NCBI GenBank assembly: GCA_038239005.1
Contig: JBBSFE010000017.1
Coordinates: 4,900 to 68,899 of the forward strand
Direction of reading: 5' to 3'
Length of the DNA: 64,000 bases
DNA from: DASXHD01 sp038239005
Lineage (GTDB): Bacteria; Myxococcota_A; Polyangia; Polyangiales; Polyangiaceae
Shown: positions 25,977-34,756 of the stretch, piece by piece
How the letters are laid out: every line of letters starts with the position of its first letter
How positions within the stretch are numbered: position 1 is the stretch's first letter
Program-made: the position numbers and the translations under genes
Notes under the pieces: model-generated
The model's database searches: none
What the model was told of the DNA's origin: nothing
The model's input: the letters and a program-made list of their open reading frames with translations, nothing else

Positions 25977-26294
25977 ATGATAGAAGAAGACATGACATCC
26001 GGAAACCTCGCTCACCTCGAGACCATCGCTCGGGCGATTCGCCCCTGGGAGCCGCACCCCGCGCTCACGGTGAATCACGCGACGCTTCGGGTGGTGAAGT
26101 TCGATGCGCGCTCACCCGACGTTCACTCACACGAGATCGACGAGTGTTACGTCGTGCTCGATGGCGAGCTCGTCATCGAAATCGAAGGCGAACCCTCGAC
26201 ACACCTGAAAAAGGGCGACGCTTACGTGGTGCGCGCAGGCACACGACACCGGCCGTTTGCGATGCCGGCCGCGTCGATTTTATTGATTACGTGA
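25977..26294 (+). CDS. Small cupin-domain protein
   Basis: 105 residues (an ATG at 25992 would give 100). A single cupin barrel: 'DVHSHEIDECYVVLDGELVIEIEG' supplies the His-x-His and Glu metal ligands, and 'GDAYVVRAGTRHRPFA' supplies the second motif with its His. Likely a metal-binding enzyme or sensor of unknown substrate. Only six bases separate its first ATG from the divergent lipoprotein start at 25970, so the two promoters must overlap coding sequence or the transcripts are nearly leaderless. Its last 15 bases overlap the ferritin-like gene. Confidence 0.88.
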   Translation: MIEEDMTSGNLAHLETIARAIRPWEPHPALTVNHATLRVVKFDARSPDVHSHEIDECYVVLDGELVIEIEGEPSTHLKKGDAYVVRAGTRHRPFAMPAASILLIT

Positions 26295-27188
26295 AGGGAT
26301 CGCAGCGAGAACGGCGGCGACGTCGAGGGGAACGCCCACGGCAAGCAGGCCCGGGATGAACACATCGGGGACGAAGGTGCGATAGAGGTCTTGCTCTTCG
26401 CGCATCGAGCAGACGCCGTGATTCGCGAGACGCTCGTCGTCGTTGGTCACGTCGACTGCGGCGGGTGCTTCATCGGTGCCGAAGAGATTCGCGGCGATGC
26501 CGGCGACGTATGACGGGATCGCGCTGGCTACTGATGCGCGCGTGGCGGCGTCTGCAGTTTTGAATGCGTGCGCGAGGTAGGCCCAGCCGACACGCGCGTG
26601 GACGATTTCGTCGGCCAAGAAAATCGTGAGGACGCCATGCACGACCGGATCGACCGCGCGATTGCGGAGCATGGCGAGCTCGGTGCACGCGAACGTTTCG
26701 CCGAGGCACGAGAGGACGATGGCCGAGCGACACGCTTGCGCGACGACGGTGAGCGTTTCATCCGTGGGTAGCGACGAGATTTCGCGCGGGAGGTCCGGCA
26801 AGTGACCGCCGTAGATCTCGACCATCTTCACGGCGAGCTCGGTGTGACGAAGCTCGTCGATGCAGACGCGATGGCAGACCGCAACGAGATCGACAGGCGC
26901 GCCGGCCGCGATGAAGTCGAAGCTCAGCGTGGAGAAGCCGGTGATCGATCGGTATTCGGTGGGGATGCGCTCGCCCCAAATGCGCGCGAGCTCGGCGCGC
27001 ACTTCGGGCGCAAGCTGCGGCGCGTGCGTTTTCTCCCACGGGATCGGCCGGTGAAAGCCGCGCATGAGCCGCGCATACTCGGTGCGCATCGGAGTGTCGG
27101 AAATCCAGGCCGCGGCGTCGGCTGGAAATAAATCGATTGCGCCATCAGCGCTAGAGCGCTGGAGCAGGGGATCAGCTTCGAGCTGCAC
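26280..27188 (-). CDS. Ferritin-like diiron protein
   Basis: 302 residues from a GTG at 27188. The four-helix diiron pattern is visible: a Glu in 'IPTEYRSITGFSTL', 'CIDELRHTELAVKM' (ExxH), 'FACTELAMLRN' and 'FLADEIVHARVGWAYLA' (second ExxH). This is a ferritin-like/AurF-like arrangement able to bind two irons and activate oxygen. It overlaps the upstream small lipoprotein gene by 17 bases, so translation is probably coupled, and belongs to the unit that includes the radical SAM gene. Role by inference: oxidation of, or iron handling for, the neighbouring gene products. Confidence 0.75.
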   Translation of the reverse strand: MQLEADPLLQRSSADGAIDLFPADAAAWISDTPMRTEYARLMRGFHRPIPWEKTHAPQLAPEVRAELARIWGERIPTEYRSITGFSTLSFDFIAAGAPVDLVAVCHRVCIDELRHTELAVKMVEIYGGHLPDLPREISSLPTDETLTVVAQACRSAIVLSCLGETFACTELAMLRNRAVDPVVHGVLTIFLADEIVHARVGWAYLAHAFKTADAATRASVASAIPSYVAGIAANLFGTDEAPAAVDVTNDDERLANHGVCSMREEQDLYRTFVPDVFIPGLLAVGVPLDVAAVLAAIPSRNQ

Positions 27189-27537
27189 GCACGGCTCCGG
27201 CGAATCCGCGCGTCGGCATTCTGCCGCCGTTTCCGTCGGGGCGCGGGCGAACCGACGGATGCACGAGCACGTCCGGCGGCGTCACGCTCGCCGATCCGCT
27301 CGCGACCGCGGTTGCGGTTGCGGTTGCCGTTGCCGTTGCTGTGGGCGTGATCGTTACCGTCGCCGTGACGGTTGGCATTGCGGTTGGGTCCAGGTTGGCC
27401 GTGGTGTCGTCTGGTTTCGGATCGGGCGTCGTTATTTTTTGCGTTCCGCACGCAGCGAGAGCGAGGGGCGAAATCATCGCGGCGCTCATCACCGAACGGA
27501 CGACGTCATTGATCGGGGAGCGACCCTGGTAGGACAT
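27172..27537 (-). CDS. Small Thr/Ala-repeat lipoprotein or precursor-like protein
   Basis: 121 residues. The N-terminal 30 residues end in 'SPLALAACGTQ', a lipobox preceded by a rather long polar n-region. The middle is a Thr-rich linker with a pure Thr-Ala repeat (about residues 65-77) encoded by a hexanucleotide repeat, and the C-terminus is basic, with 'RPDGNGGRMPTRGFAG'. It lies between a radical SAM-SPASM gene (23 bases upstream) and a diiron protein gene (17-base overlap). It could simply be a lipoprotein; a modified peptide substrate is possible but unproven. Confidence 0.65.
   Translation of the reverse strand: MSYQGRSPINDVVRSVMSAAMISPLALAACGTQKITTPDPKPDDTTANLDPTAMPTVTATVTITPTATATATATATAVASGSASVTPPDVLVHPSVRPRPDGNGGRMPTRGFAGAVRAARS
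27310..27339. repeat. Hexanucleotide tandem repeat (ggttgc/cgttgc)
   Basis: Five units, three ggttgc followed by two cgttgc, which encode alternating Thr and Ala on the minus strand within the small lipoprotein gene. Copy-number change would alter linker length without shifting the frame. Confidence 0.85.
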
Positions 27538-27560
27538 GCTGGAAGAGTAACAAATATTCG

Positions 27561-28712
27561 TCAGCCAACGACATGCAAACGACGCTTGGGCGGGTCGGCT
27601 TCGGCGCTATCCCACTCCACGAAAGGGTCGACGCCATGATCGCCTTTCACCCACAAAGCCGCCGCCCCGCAACCGCCAGCGCACGTTTCGGCATGCTCGC
27701 AACCTCTGCAGTATGTCGGCAAGACTGCGCGATAACGGTGCGGATCACCCGACGCGAAAAGCGCGGCGACATCGAGGGCTGGGTCGAGCACGTCGCGTGC
27801 GCCAGCGATGGCGTCACGATGGAGCGCGCACTGGCGAATCTCGCCGTGAGGGCCGAGCGCGAACTCTTGGCGCGGCGTACCGATTGGGCAATCGTGAAAA
27901 TCGATTTCCGGAAAACGCGAGAGCTCCACGGCGCACGGCGGAATGGGCATCGTCGAGAAGAGCGTCACGTTTTTCTCTTCGCGCGCGATCGCCGCGGCCT
28001 GCTCGAAGGCGAGCGACACGTCTTGCCGTGAAGGCAAGAGCTCGCGCGCGAATGCGAGCGCGTAACCCGCGGGGCTGAACCGGCTGAGCGCGACCTTGCG
28101 CACGCCGAGTGAAAGAAAAAGCCGCAGTGTTTCGCCGACGCGATCGGCGTTGCGACGTGTGATGACGATCGACCCTTCGACCGTGACGCGCGCCGCGCGA
28201 AGAAGGCCGATGCCTCGCACCGTGGATGCGAAGTGCTCGCCACCGACTTGCGCATCATGCAGCGCTGCATCGGGCCCATTGAGCGTCACCAATATGGAGA
28301 GGAGACGATGCCGCGAGAGCTTCGCTGCGATTTCCTTTGTGACGAGCCCGCCGTTCGAAATCATCTGCGCGCGAACGTGCCGCGCTCGCAAATGATCGAG
28401 CACCGGAAAAAGCTCTTTACTGGCGAGCGGCTCGCCGCCCGTGATCGTGACGTGCTCGAGCGACACCGAATCGATCACGCGATCGATGCGCGCGAGGAGC
28501 GTCGCCAGCTCGGGCGACCCGACCGACGCGCCGCCGTCTTCGCGCCATGCGTTGTAGCAATAGTCGCAGTGCTGATTGCAAAACGCCGTCAGCTCGATGG
28601 CAAGCGAGTGCACGCGTGTGAGTGCCGCTTTCCACTCGCTATGGGCGCTCACGGTTCGCGGGTCATTGTAGAGCAAGGGCCGCCAGGAGCAATCGAGCGG
28701 CGACTTCCACAC
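27561..28712 (-). CDS. Radical SAM protein with SPASM domain
   Basis: 383 residues from the GTG at 28712; a GTG at 28652 (363 residues) would avoid the 50-base overlap with the glycosyltransferase and may be the true start. The radical SAM cluster motif is 'AFCNQHCDYCYNAW' (Cys45, Cys49, Cys52), followed by 'VTITGGEPLAS'. The C-terminal half has a SPASM pattern: Cys-x14-Gly-x4-Cys ('CPIGTPRQEFALGPHGEIRQC' split over the auxiliary-cluster spacing) and CX2CX5CX3C ('CRGCEHAETCAGGC'). The final Cys of the seven-Cys consensus is not evident. Such enzymes usually mature peptides. Adjacent to a glycosyltransferase and a small lipoprotein. Confidence 0.9.
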   Translation of the reverse strand: MWKSPLDCSWRPLLYNDPRTVSAHSEWKAALTRVHSLAIELTAFCNQHCDYCYNAWREDGGASVGSPELATLLARIDRVIDSVSLEHVTITGGEPLASKELFPVLDHLRARHVRAQMISNGGLVTKEIAAKLSRHRLLSILVTLNGPDAALHDAQVGGEHFASTVRGIGLLRAARVTVEGSIVITRRNADRVGETLRLFLSLGVRKVALSRFSPAGYALAFARELLPSRQDVSLAFEQAAAIAREEKNVTLFSTMPIPPCAVELSRFPEIDFHDCPIGTPRQEFALGPHGEIRQCALHRDAIAGARDVLDPALDVAALFASGDPHRYRAVLPTYCRGCEHAETCAGGCGAAALWVKGDHGVDPFVEWDSAEADPPKRRLHVVG

Positions 28713-29922
28713 CCGATTCCTCGGCGTTCATCTTCGCCCCAAGCTGCGCAGCACGCGCCGACATTTCGCTCGATTGAACGAGGCGCTTCACGATCTCGCT
28801 CAAGCGTGCCGGTGTCGTCTTCCAAAACGATTCGAAGGGCGGAGCTGCACCCAGCTCCGCGAGGCGCCGGGCCCAAAGCTGCTGCTCCATGATGAACGGC
28901 ACCACAATCGAGGGCTTTCCCGCACGAAGCGCCGCATGCGTCGTCCCCGCGCCGCCGTGATGAACCATCGCGCGGCACAGCGGCAAGAGCCTGCGATGCG
29001 GCGCCCACGGAAGGAAGTACACGTCGCCGTCGCGGCCTTCCGCCATGGTCGGGTGCTTGCTTTGCACGATGGAGCGGACGCCGGATGCCGTCGCCGCTTC
29101 ATCGACGAGACGGCGCGCGCGTTCGGGCGCCATGTGCTCCATCGAGCCGAGAGAAAATAAAACGGGCGGCTCACCTTCGTCGAGGAAGGTTTGAAGCGGC
29201 TGCGAAGGCCTCCACACCTCGAGGCGATCGCCGACGATGAATTCACCGCACACGTGGTGCGTCGAGCTCCAATCGGGCGCCTGCGGACAAAGCGTCGGGC
29301 TTGCCGCGTGGAGGTTGAGCACATCGGAGTGCACGACGTCGGGGACGGCATGACGAATCGGCGGGAGCCCGTGCTTGGCAAAAAACTCCGCGGGCGCTTT
29401 GCGAAACGCCATGTCGAGCATGACGTTCAGCGCGGCCCATCGCATCGAGTTCAGCCAACCCCAATTCGCCAGACCCGGCGGCGGCACCGTGCGAGACGGC
29501 ACGACTGGATAATAGTCGACGACGACGAACGGTTTCTTCGTCTTCAGTGCCGCGGCCTTCGCGTACCACGACGAGGAGCCGCCGATGACGACGTCCGACT
29601 CCGCAGCCGATGCAAGTGCGGCTTCGTACATTTCGTCGACGTAAGGCGTGAAGAGCTCGTCTAGCACGGCTTGCAACACCTTCGACGGATTCGCACTCGA
29701 CGCATCGCGCGCAATCTCAGCGAGCGATGTGCTCATCGATTCAGGCACGACGCGAAGCGCGACATCCGCTGCGCCGCACGCATCGGCGTAACTTTTCCCA
29801 TCGACGGGACTAAGGACCATGCGTGGCTCGTGACCATCCGCGCGAAGCCGCGCCGCGAGCGCAACGAGCGGGCGCAAGTCTCCTTCGGAGCCCCAACCGT
29901 GAATGCTCACACGCAACGCCAC
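28663..29922 (-). CDS. GT1-family glycosyltransferase (UGT/sterol-glucosyltransferase-like)
   Basis: 419 residues with two Rossmann halves. The N-terminus 'VSIHGWGSEGDLRPLVALAARL' is the acceptor-side motif (G-S-x-G-D-x-x-P), and the C-terminal donor site reads 'PPVLFSLGSM', 'YFLPWAPHRRLLPLCRAMVHHGGAGTTHAAL' and 'GKPSIVVPFIMEQQLWA', the UGT signature with the HHGGAGT loop. Acceptors in this family are lipids, sterols or natural products. It is the first gene of the minus-strand unit 29922-26280, followed by the radical SAM gene, which suggests a glycosylated product. Confidence 0.9.
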   Translation of the reverse strand: MALRVSIHGWGSEGDLRPLVALAARLRADGHEPRMVLSPVDGKSYADACGAADVALRVVPESMSTSLAEIARDASSANPSKVLQAVLDELFTPYVDEMYEAALASAAESDVVIGGSSSWYAKAAALKTKKPFVVVDYYPVVPSRTVPPPGLANWGWLNSMRWAALNVMLDMAFRKAPAEFFAKHGLPPIRHAVPDVVHSDVLNLHAASPTLCPQAPDWSSTHHVCGEFIVGDRLEVWRPSQPLQTFLDEGEPPVLFSLGSMEHMAPERARRLVDEAATASGVRSIVQSKHPTMAEGRDGDVYFLPWAPHRRLLPLCRAMVHHGGAGTTHAALRAGKPSIVVPFIMEQQLWARRLAELGAAPPFESFWKTTPARLSEIVKRLVQSSEMSARAAQLGAKMNAEESGVEVAARLLLAALALQ

Positions 29923-29931
29923 GTGCGGAGA

Positions 29932-31236
29932 TTACACGCCCGGTTGCACGAATGTTTTCTTCGGCGGCTTGCCGTGCTCGAGCTTGATGCACTTTGGAGC
30001 GTCGAGTGCGCTCGGCGGGTAGAAGTCGAGTGTCACGTCGAACGCGCGCAGACCGACTTCGGCGTCTTCTTTTGCGGCGCGCTTCGGAAAGAAGCACGCG
30101 AGCACGTTGTAGCGGCCGTTCGGAATGAGGACCTCGTCGTCTTCATCGTCATCGCCGCCCGTCACGCTTCGCACGAACAGCGGACCCGACACGACGAATG
30201 GAAACGCGACGGCTTGAACCGCTGCTTCAATCTTGGCCTTGGGCTCCCCGCGCGCGACCGCGAGCGTGACGACGCACTCGGCCGTGTCGGTGGGCGTCGC
30301 AATCCCGACCTTCGTCGCAAAAAGAGAGAAGCCTTGTGGCGACTCGCGCTTGTGTTGAAAGAACACTTCATCCGGGTCCGACTCCGCATGCCCCACGTGA
30401 AATTGGCTGTATTCTGCAGATACCGTCCGGCGAGCGGGTTTCCCGGCCTTTGCCGGCGCAGCGCTCGCTTTCGGTACGGCCGCTGCGATCGCCCGACACA
30501 AAGTCTTCGCTTGGTCTTTCGGTAGCGCAACGAGCGGCGCAAGGAGCCCTTCGGCGATGGCTTTTGCAAGAACCGGCAAGCACAGCGCTTCGTGGATTTC
30601 CCAATCGAGAAGGTGCGAGCCAAGCACGGGGAGCCACCCCGCGATGCGATCACGGGCGCCATGGCGGAGCGCGAGGTCGAACACGAGCGCGATCTCCTGA
30701 CCGTATCCTGCGCCTCGATCCTCGGGATCGTTGCACCATGCATCCATGTATTTCGTGAACGCGGCGAGCGCCTCCGGCTCGGTCGAAGTCGAAGACGCGA
30801 GCAGCTGCGCTTTTCGATAGAGCTCGCGACCTTCGAGCGCAGTCCACTTTGCTTTCGGTTTACGGAACTGCGTGTAGGCGTCGTCGGTGAGACGCTCGCG
30901 CACGACCTCTTCGCTGACGCGCAAACGCTCCGCGAACGTCTTTGCCGACGCGAGAAATTCGGTCGCCGGCTCGCCCTTCGTGAGATCGCCGAGTCCCGCG
31001 GCCGCGCAGAACCCGTCCATCGGTCCGGTGCCGAGTGCGTGAACGACCTCGGTGGGTCGCGGCAGCTTGCCGCCGTAGATCAGCCGAACGATCGCGGTCG
31101 CCTCCGCGACATGGCCCGCGGCGACGAACACGAGAAATGCCTCGTGCAAGATGCCATACACCTTGGCCGGTTTCGCTTTTGCGAGCCTCTTCGCGCTTGC
31201 AGCGAGCGTCGACGCATACGGACTCTTCTTGGTCAT
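29932..31236 (-). CDS. Hypothetical protein, helical N-half and beta C-half
   Basis: 434 residues from the ATG at 31236, which follows a strong GGGAGG ribosome-binding sequence two bases away. The first 260 residues are mostly alpha-helical, the next 40 Ala/Lys-rich linker, and the last 130 a beta-rich domain with an acidic loop ('GGDDDEDDEVLIPNGRYNVL'). No signal peptide. I do not recognise a family. The reading frame extends far upstream, but that part is out of character. It begins 21 bases from the divergent methyltransferase gene, so they share a promoter region. Confidence 0.65.
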   Translation of the reverse strand: MTKKSPYASTLAASAKRLAKAKPAKVYGILHEAFLVFVAAGHVAEATAIVRLIYGGKLPRPTEVVHALGTGPMDGFCAAAGLGDLTKGEPATEFLASAKTFAERLRVSEEVVRERLTDDAYTQFRKPKAKWTALEGRELYRKAQLLASSTSTEPEALAAFTKYMDAWCNDPEDRGAGYGQEIALVFDLALRHGARDRIAGWLPVLGSHLLDWEIHEALCLPVLAKAIAEGLLAPLVALPKDQAKTLCRAIAAAVPKASAAPAKAGKPARRTVSAEYSQFHVGHAESDPDEVFFQHKRESPQGFSLFATKVGIATPTDTAECVVTLAVARGEPKAKIEAAVQAVAFPFVVSGPLFVRSVTGGDDDEDDEVLIPNGRYNVLACFFPKRAAKEDAEVGLRAFDVTLDFYPPSALDAPKCIKLEHGKPPKKTFVQPGV

Positions 31237-31257
31237 CGCCTCCCGTAATATGAGCGC

Positions 31258-31857
31258 GTGCTCGAATCTGCAAACCCCCTTCGTGGCGCCGCGCTTCTCG
31301 AGCGACTGCTCGCGATTCCTCCGCGCGAACGCGACGCATGGGTCGATGCGCTTCTCGGATTCGAGGACGTGCCCGCGGATGTCGAGCTTCCGCGCGGATC
31401 GGTTCCGTATCTCCCGTGCGGCGTCGACGCGATCATCGCGATGGTGCGTGAGGTTCCTCTCGAACGCGACGATGTGCTCGTCGATCTCGGATCGGGTCTC
31501 GGGCGTGTGGTGATGCTCGCGCATTTGCTTTCCGGCGCAGGTGCTCGCGGCGTCGAGATCCAAGCGCAACTCGTGGAGCGTGCCCGCGCGCGATGCGTCG
31601 CGCTCGGCCTCACCGATGTGTCGTTCATTCACGCGAACGTCGTCGACGTCGAGCTCGATGGGTCGGTATTTTTTCTCTACGCACCATTCAATGGCCCGAT
31701 GCTCGGAGCGGTGCTTTCTCGTCTCGAGGACGTGGCTCGACGAAGACGCATCGCCGTGTGCGCAGTCGACCTCGAGCTCGATGTGCCGTGGCTTTCGCCA
31801 AGAAAGACTTCGTGCGCCTCGCTCGTCGTGTACGAGCTAAGTTTCCTCACCACGTGA
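31258..31857 (+). CDS. Class I SAM methyltransferase
   Basis: 199 residues from a GTG at 31258. Motif I is 'DDVLVDLGSGLGRVVMLAHLL' (split over about residues 70-90), then 'ARGVEIQAQLVERARARC' and 'DGSVFFLYAPFNGPMLGAVL', where a DPPY-type motif is replaced by APFN. Small methyltransferases of this shape modify proteins, RNA or small molecules; the acceptor cannot be told. The last 11 bases overlap the glycine-rich lipoprotein gene. Confidence 0.8.
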   Translation: MLESANPLRGAALLERLLAIPPRERDAWVDALLGFEDVPADVELPRGSVPYLPCGVDAIIAMVREVPLERDDVLVDLGSGLGRVVMLAHLLSGAGARGVEIQAQLVERARARCVALGLTDVSFIHANVVDVELDGSVFFLYAPFNGPMLGAVLSRLEDVARRRRIAVCAVDLELDVPWLSPRKTSCASLVVYELSFLTT

Positions 31858-33127
31858 TGCTGACGGTGCCGTCGCCGGTTTGCGTGCCCGACGAGGTCGA
31901 GCTCGCCGTGACGCCACCGACGTACGACGAGCCACCTGCTCCGCCGCCACCGCCAACACCACTGCCGGTCGCTGCGCCACCACCACCGCCGCCGCCGTAG
32001 TAACCGCCACCGCCGCCGCCACCAGCTACGTCCCAGGCTCCCGCAGCGCCAGCACCGCCCGTTCCTTGTGCGCCGACCGTGCCTGCGGTTCCCGCGCCGT
32101 CACCGGATCCGCCGGCGCCACCCGCGCTTTGTGTTCCGCCGCTGCCGCCATTGATGCCTGAGCCCGGATATCCGTAGCCGCAATTCGATGCGGCGCCGCC
32201 GTTCGTGCCGGTGGTTCCGCCGCCGCCGCCATTGCCTCCGCCGCAGCCGCACGGGCGACATGTTCCGTAGCAGTAGTCGCGACCTGATCCTCCACCGCCC
32301 GCTGCCGCAATCACGATGTTCGAAACCGCGGAGCCGCCTTGACGCACGTCGGACATTCCTCCTCCGCCGCCCGCGTAACCGCCTGTGCATCCGCTGCCCG
32401 CGGTGCTGTTACCGCCGGACGCGCCGCCGTTGAATCCGCCGCCGCCGCTCGCGCTGCCTTGCCCGCCAACGTTCACATACAAAGTTTGACCGGCCGTGAC
32501 CGCAAGCGTGCCGGTCGCGGAGCCGCCCTTGCCGAACGTGTGAACGCTCGAGAGCACGTCGGTTGCGTTTGCGCCTTGCGCGCCCGCCATCGTGATCGTC
32601 ACGGACGTGATGCCGCACGGCACCGTGAACGTTTGCTGCGAGCCGCTGTACGAGAACACTTGCGTCGAGTGACCGCAGTCGCACTTGCCGAGCGCGCAGC
32701 CTGCGTCGTTCGGGCACACGACGCCGCACACGCCGCAGTTGAGCTGATCATTTTGCAAGTCAGCGCAGTGAGGCGCGCCGGCATCGGGAATGCAGAGCGA
32801 CTTGGGCGCGCACGCGGACGTGCACACCCCGGCTTCGCAAAGCTCGACTTGGGCGAGGCACACGTTGGTGCAACTGCCGCAATGATTGTCGTCGGTCTTG
32901 GTGTCGGCGCAAACCGCTTTGCCACCTTCGACGTTGCACGCGATCTCGCCCGATGGGCAACCGCCATCGGCGGTGGGAACTGTGACGTCGGCGTTGCTCG
33001 CGCCGTCACCGCTGCTCGTGCTTCCGTCGCTGCTCGTGCTCCCATCGGGAAGCTCCGTCACAACCGCGGTTGCACACGCCGCCGCGACCGCGGCAACGGC
33101 CAACAAAATGTAAAGCCTTGCCCGCAT
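31847..33127 (-). CDS. Glycine-rich lipoprotein with NCGxC repeats
   Basis: 426 residues. The signal ends in VAAAC (lipobox) and is followed by a Ser/Asp/Gly linker. Residues 55-155 contain two copies of the cysteine motif seen in myxobacterial surface proteins ('DDNHCGSCTNVC', 'DQLNCGVCGVVC'). Residues 155-235 are a beta domain ('CGITSVTITMAGAQGA', 'TAGQTLYVNVGGQGS'), and the rest is extremely Gly-rich (GGGGGG runs) with a few Cys. The 'VTITMAGAQGA...VNVGGQG' part is shared with 35392-36624 and resembles glycine-rich domains of eukaryotic receptor-type proteins. Probably cell-surface. Confidence 0.8.
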   Translation of the reverse strand: MRARLYILLAVAAVAAACATAVVTELPDGSTSSDGSTSSGDGASNADVTVPTADGGCPSGEIACNVEGGKAVCADTKTDDNHCGSCTNVCLAQVELCEAGVCTSACAPKSLCIPDAGAPHCADLQNDQLNCGVCGVVCPNDAGCALGKCDCGHSTQVFSYSGSQQTFTVPCGITSVTITMAGAQGANATDVLSSVHTFGKGGSATGTLAVTAGQTLYVNVGGQGSASGGGGFNGGASGGNSTAGSGCTGGYAGGGGGMSDVRQGGSAVSNIVIAAAGGGGSGRDYCYGTCRPCGCGGGNGGGGGTTGTNGGAASNCGYGYPGSGINGGSGGTQSAGGAGGSGDGAGTAGTVGAQGTGGAGAAGAWDVAGGGGGGGYYGGGGGGGAATGSGVGGGGGAGGSSYVGGVTASSTSSGTQTGDGTVSITW

Positions 33128-33153
33128 GTCACAATCTTATGCGAAAAAGCGCC

Positions 33154-33888
33154 ATGACCAAGACCGACATCACGACGCGCGACGGGAAATGCCCGAGTTA
33201 CGCCTGGCGCCCGGAGGGCAATGGCCCTTGGCCCGCGGTGCTCGTGTTCATGGATGGCATCGGCATTCGTCCCGCAATGTTCGAAATCGCCGAGAAAATC
33301 GCGGCGCACGGGTACTTCACGCTGTTGCCGGATCTCTTCTATCGCGCCGGCCCGTACGAGCCGATGGACGCGAAGACCGTGTTCAGCGATCCGGAAAAAC
33401 GAAAGGTGCTGATGGAGAAATTTTTCGCCGTGACGTCGGTCGCGAACGTCATGTCCGACGCAGGCGCGTTCCTCGATTGGCTCGCCGCGCAACCCGACGT
33501 GAAACCGGGCGGCGTCGGAACGACCGGCTACTGCATGGGCGGAATGATGTCGCTCACGGCGGCAGGCACGTATCCCGATCGCATCGTCGCGACGGCCACG
33601 TATCACGGTGCCCGGCTCGCAACCGACGCACCCGAGAGCCCGCATCTGCTCGCGCCGAAAATGAAATCGCGTGTCTACGTCGCCGGCGCGATCGAAGACG
33701 CATCGTTCACGGACGAAATGAAAGCTCGCCTCGAAGATGCACTCACGAAGGCCGGCGTCGATCACAAAATCGAAACGTACCCAGCGAAGCACGGCTGGGT
33801 GCCGACCGACACTCTGGCACACGACGTTTCCGCCGCCGAGCGCCACTGGAAAACGCTGTTCGAGCTCCTCGACGCGAAGCTGAAATAG
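33154..33888 (+). CDS. Dienelactone hydrolase family protein
   Basis: 244 residues from the ATG at 33154 (33139 also possible). The alpha/beta-hydrolase nucleophile elbow is 'GVGTTGYCMGGMMSLTAAG' with Cys as nucleophile (G-Y-C-M-G-G), as in dienelactone hydrolases. The oxyanion region is 'PAVLVFMDGIGIRPAMFEIA', and the catalytic His lies in 'YPAKHGWVPTD'. The Asp is probably in 'VAGAIEDASF'. It likely hydrolyses a lactone or ester, physiological substrate unknown. Monocistronic. Confidence 0.92.
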   Translation: MTKTDITTRDGKCPSYAWRPEGNGPWPAVLVFMDGIGIRPAMFEIAEKIAAHGYFTLLPDLFYRAGPYEPMDAKTVFSDPEKRKVLMEKFFAVTSVANVMSDAGAFLDWLAAQPDVKPGGVGTTGYCMGGMMSLTAAGTYPDRIVATATYHGARLATDAPESPHLLAPKMKSRVYVAGAIEDASFTDEMKARLEDALTKAGVDHKIETYPAKHGWVPTDTLAHDVSAAERHWKTLFELLDAKLK

Positions 33889-33976
33889 CGGCCCAATGAG
33901 GGGTTGTGACCAAACGCTGACGCAATGCGCGTCAAGACGTGACGGTGGGGTTCGGTGCAGCCGGTAGGGTCCAGCG

Positions 33977-34756
33977 ATGCACGCTCAGGCGTTTCGTGAC
34001 CTCGGTCGGGATTTTTTCGATCACGCGGAGGAGAAGCGCCGGTGGAACGTCACGCAGGACATCCCTTGGGCGGACATCAAGATTCGCGCGATCGATGACG
34101 ATCTCGTCGACATCCTCGAGGCGTTTTACTGCACCGAGATGTACCTGCCGGATTACACGGCGCGGCTTCTTCATCTCAATCGACAGAACCAAGGGCTCGC
34201 GTGGTTTCTCGCGAACTGGGGCTACGAAGAGTCGAAGCACTCGCGCGTGATCGAGGAGTGGCTGATTCGTTCGGGTCGTCGCAGCGAAAAGCAGATGGAG
34301 CAGCTCAACGAGGACATCCTCGCGGGCCAGTGGTTGCTTCCGTTCGAGACGAGCCGGCAGATGCTCGTGTACGCGCTGCTTCAAGAGCTCGCCACGCAGC
34401 TCAGTTACATCAATCTGTCGAAGCTGACGGCGCCCGCGGGCGACACGGCGCTTCAGCGCTTGCTCCTCTTGATCGCAGGCGACGAAGGCAGCCATCACAA
34501 GATGTTTGCAAACTGCATCAAAGTGCATCTCGAGAGCGACCGCGCCGAAACGCTGAAAGACATCGCGCACGTCATCCAAAACTTCGAGATGCCCGCGCAC
34601 GACGTGATTCCCGATTGGCCGCGCCGCGGCGCGATGATCGAGCGCTACAACGTGTTCGGCCCGCGTCCGTTCGTGCGGCGCGTGCTCTTGCCCGCGCTCG
34701 ATCACATCGGCGTCGACCGCCGCGAGCTGCCGCGGACTTCGCTCACTCAAGCATGA
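33977..34756 (+). CDS. Acyl-ACP desaturase (stearoyl-ACP desaturase-like)
   Basis: 259 residues, shorter than the plant enzymes (about 360) but usual for bacterial homologues. The diiron ligands are 'FYCTEMYLPDYTARLL' (Glu), 'WGYEESKHSRVIEEWL' (EExKH), 'LLQELATQLSYINL' (Glu) and 'IAGDEGSHHKMFANCI' (ExxH). Soluble, no signal peptide. It would introduce a double bond into a fatty acyl chain on acyl carrier protein, giving unsaturated membrane lipid. The N-terminus starts at the only ATG before the conserved 'DLVDILEAFY' helix. Confidence 0.9.
   Translation: MHAQAFRDLGRDFFDHAEEKRRWNVTQDIPWADIKIRAIDDDLVDILEAFYCTEMYLPDYTARLLHLNRQNQGLAWFLANWGYEESKHSRVIEEWLIRSGRRSEKQMEQLNEDILAGQWLLPFETSRQMLVYALLQELATQLSYINLSKLTAPAGDTALQRLLLLIAGDEGSHHKMFANCIKVHLESDRAETLKDIAHVIQNFEMPAHDVIPDWPRRGAMIERYNVFGPRPFVRRVLLPALDHIGVDRRELPRTSLTQA

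Noticed and set aside
31237..31632. N-terminal extension of the gene 29932-31236
   Set aside because: The extra 132 residues are antisense to the methyltransferase gene, lack a ribosome-binding site, and the ATG at 31236 has GGGAGG just before it.
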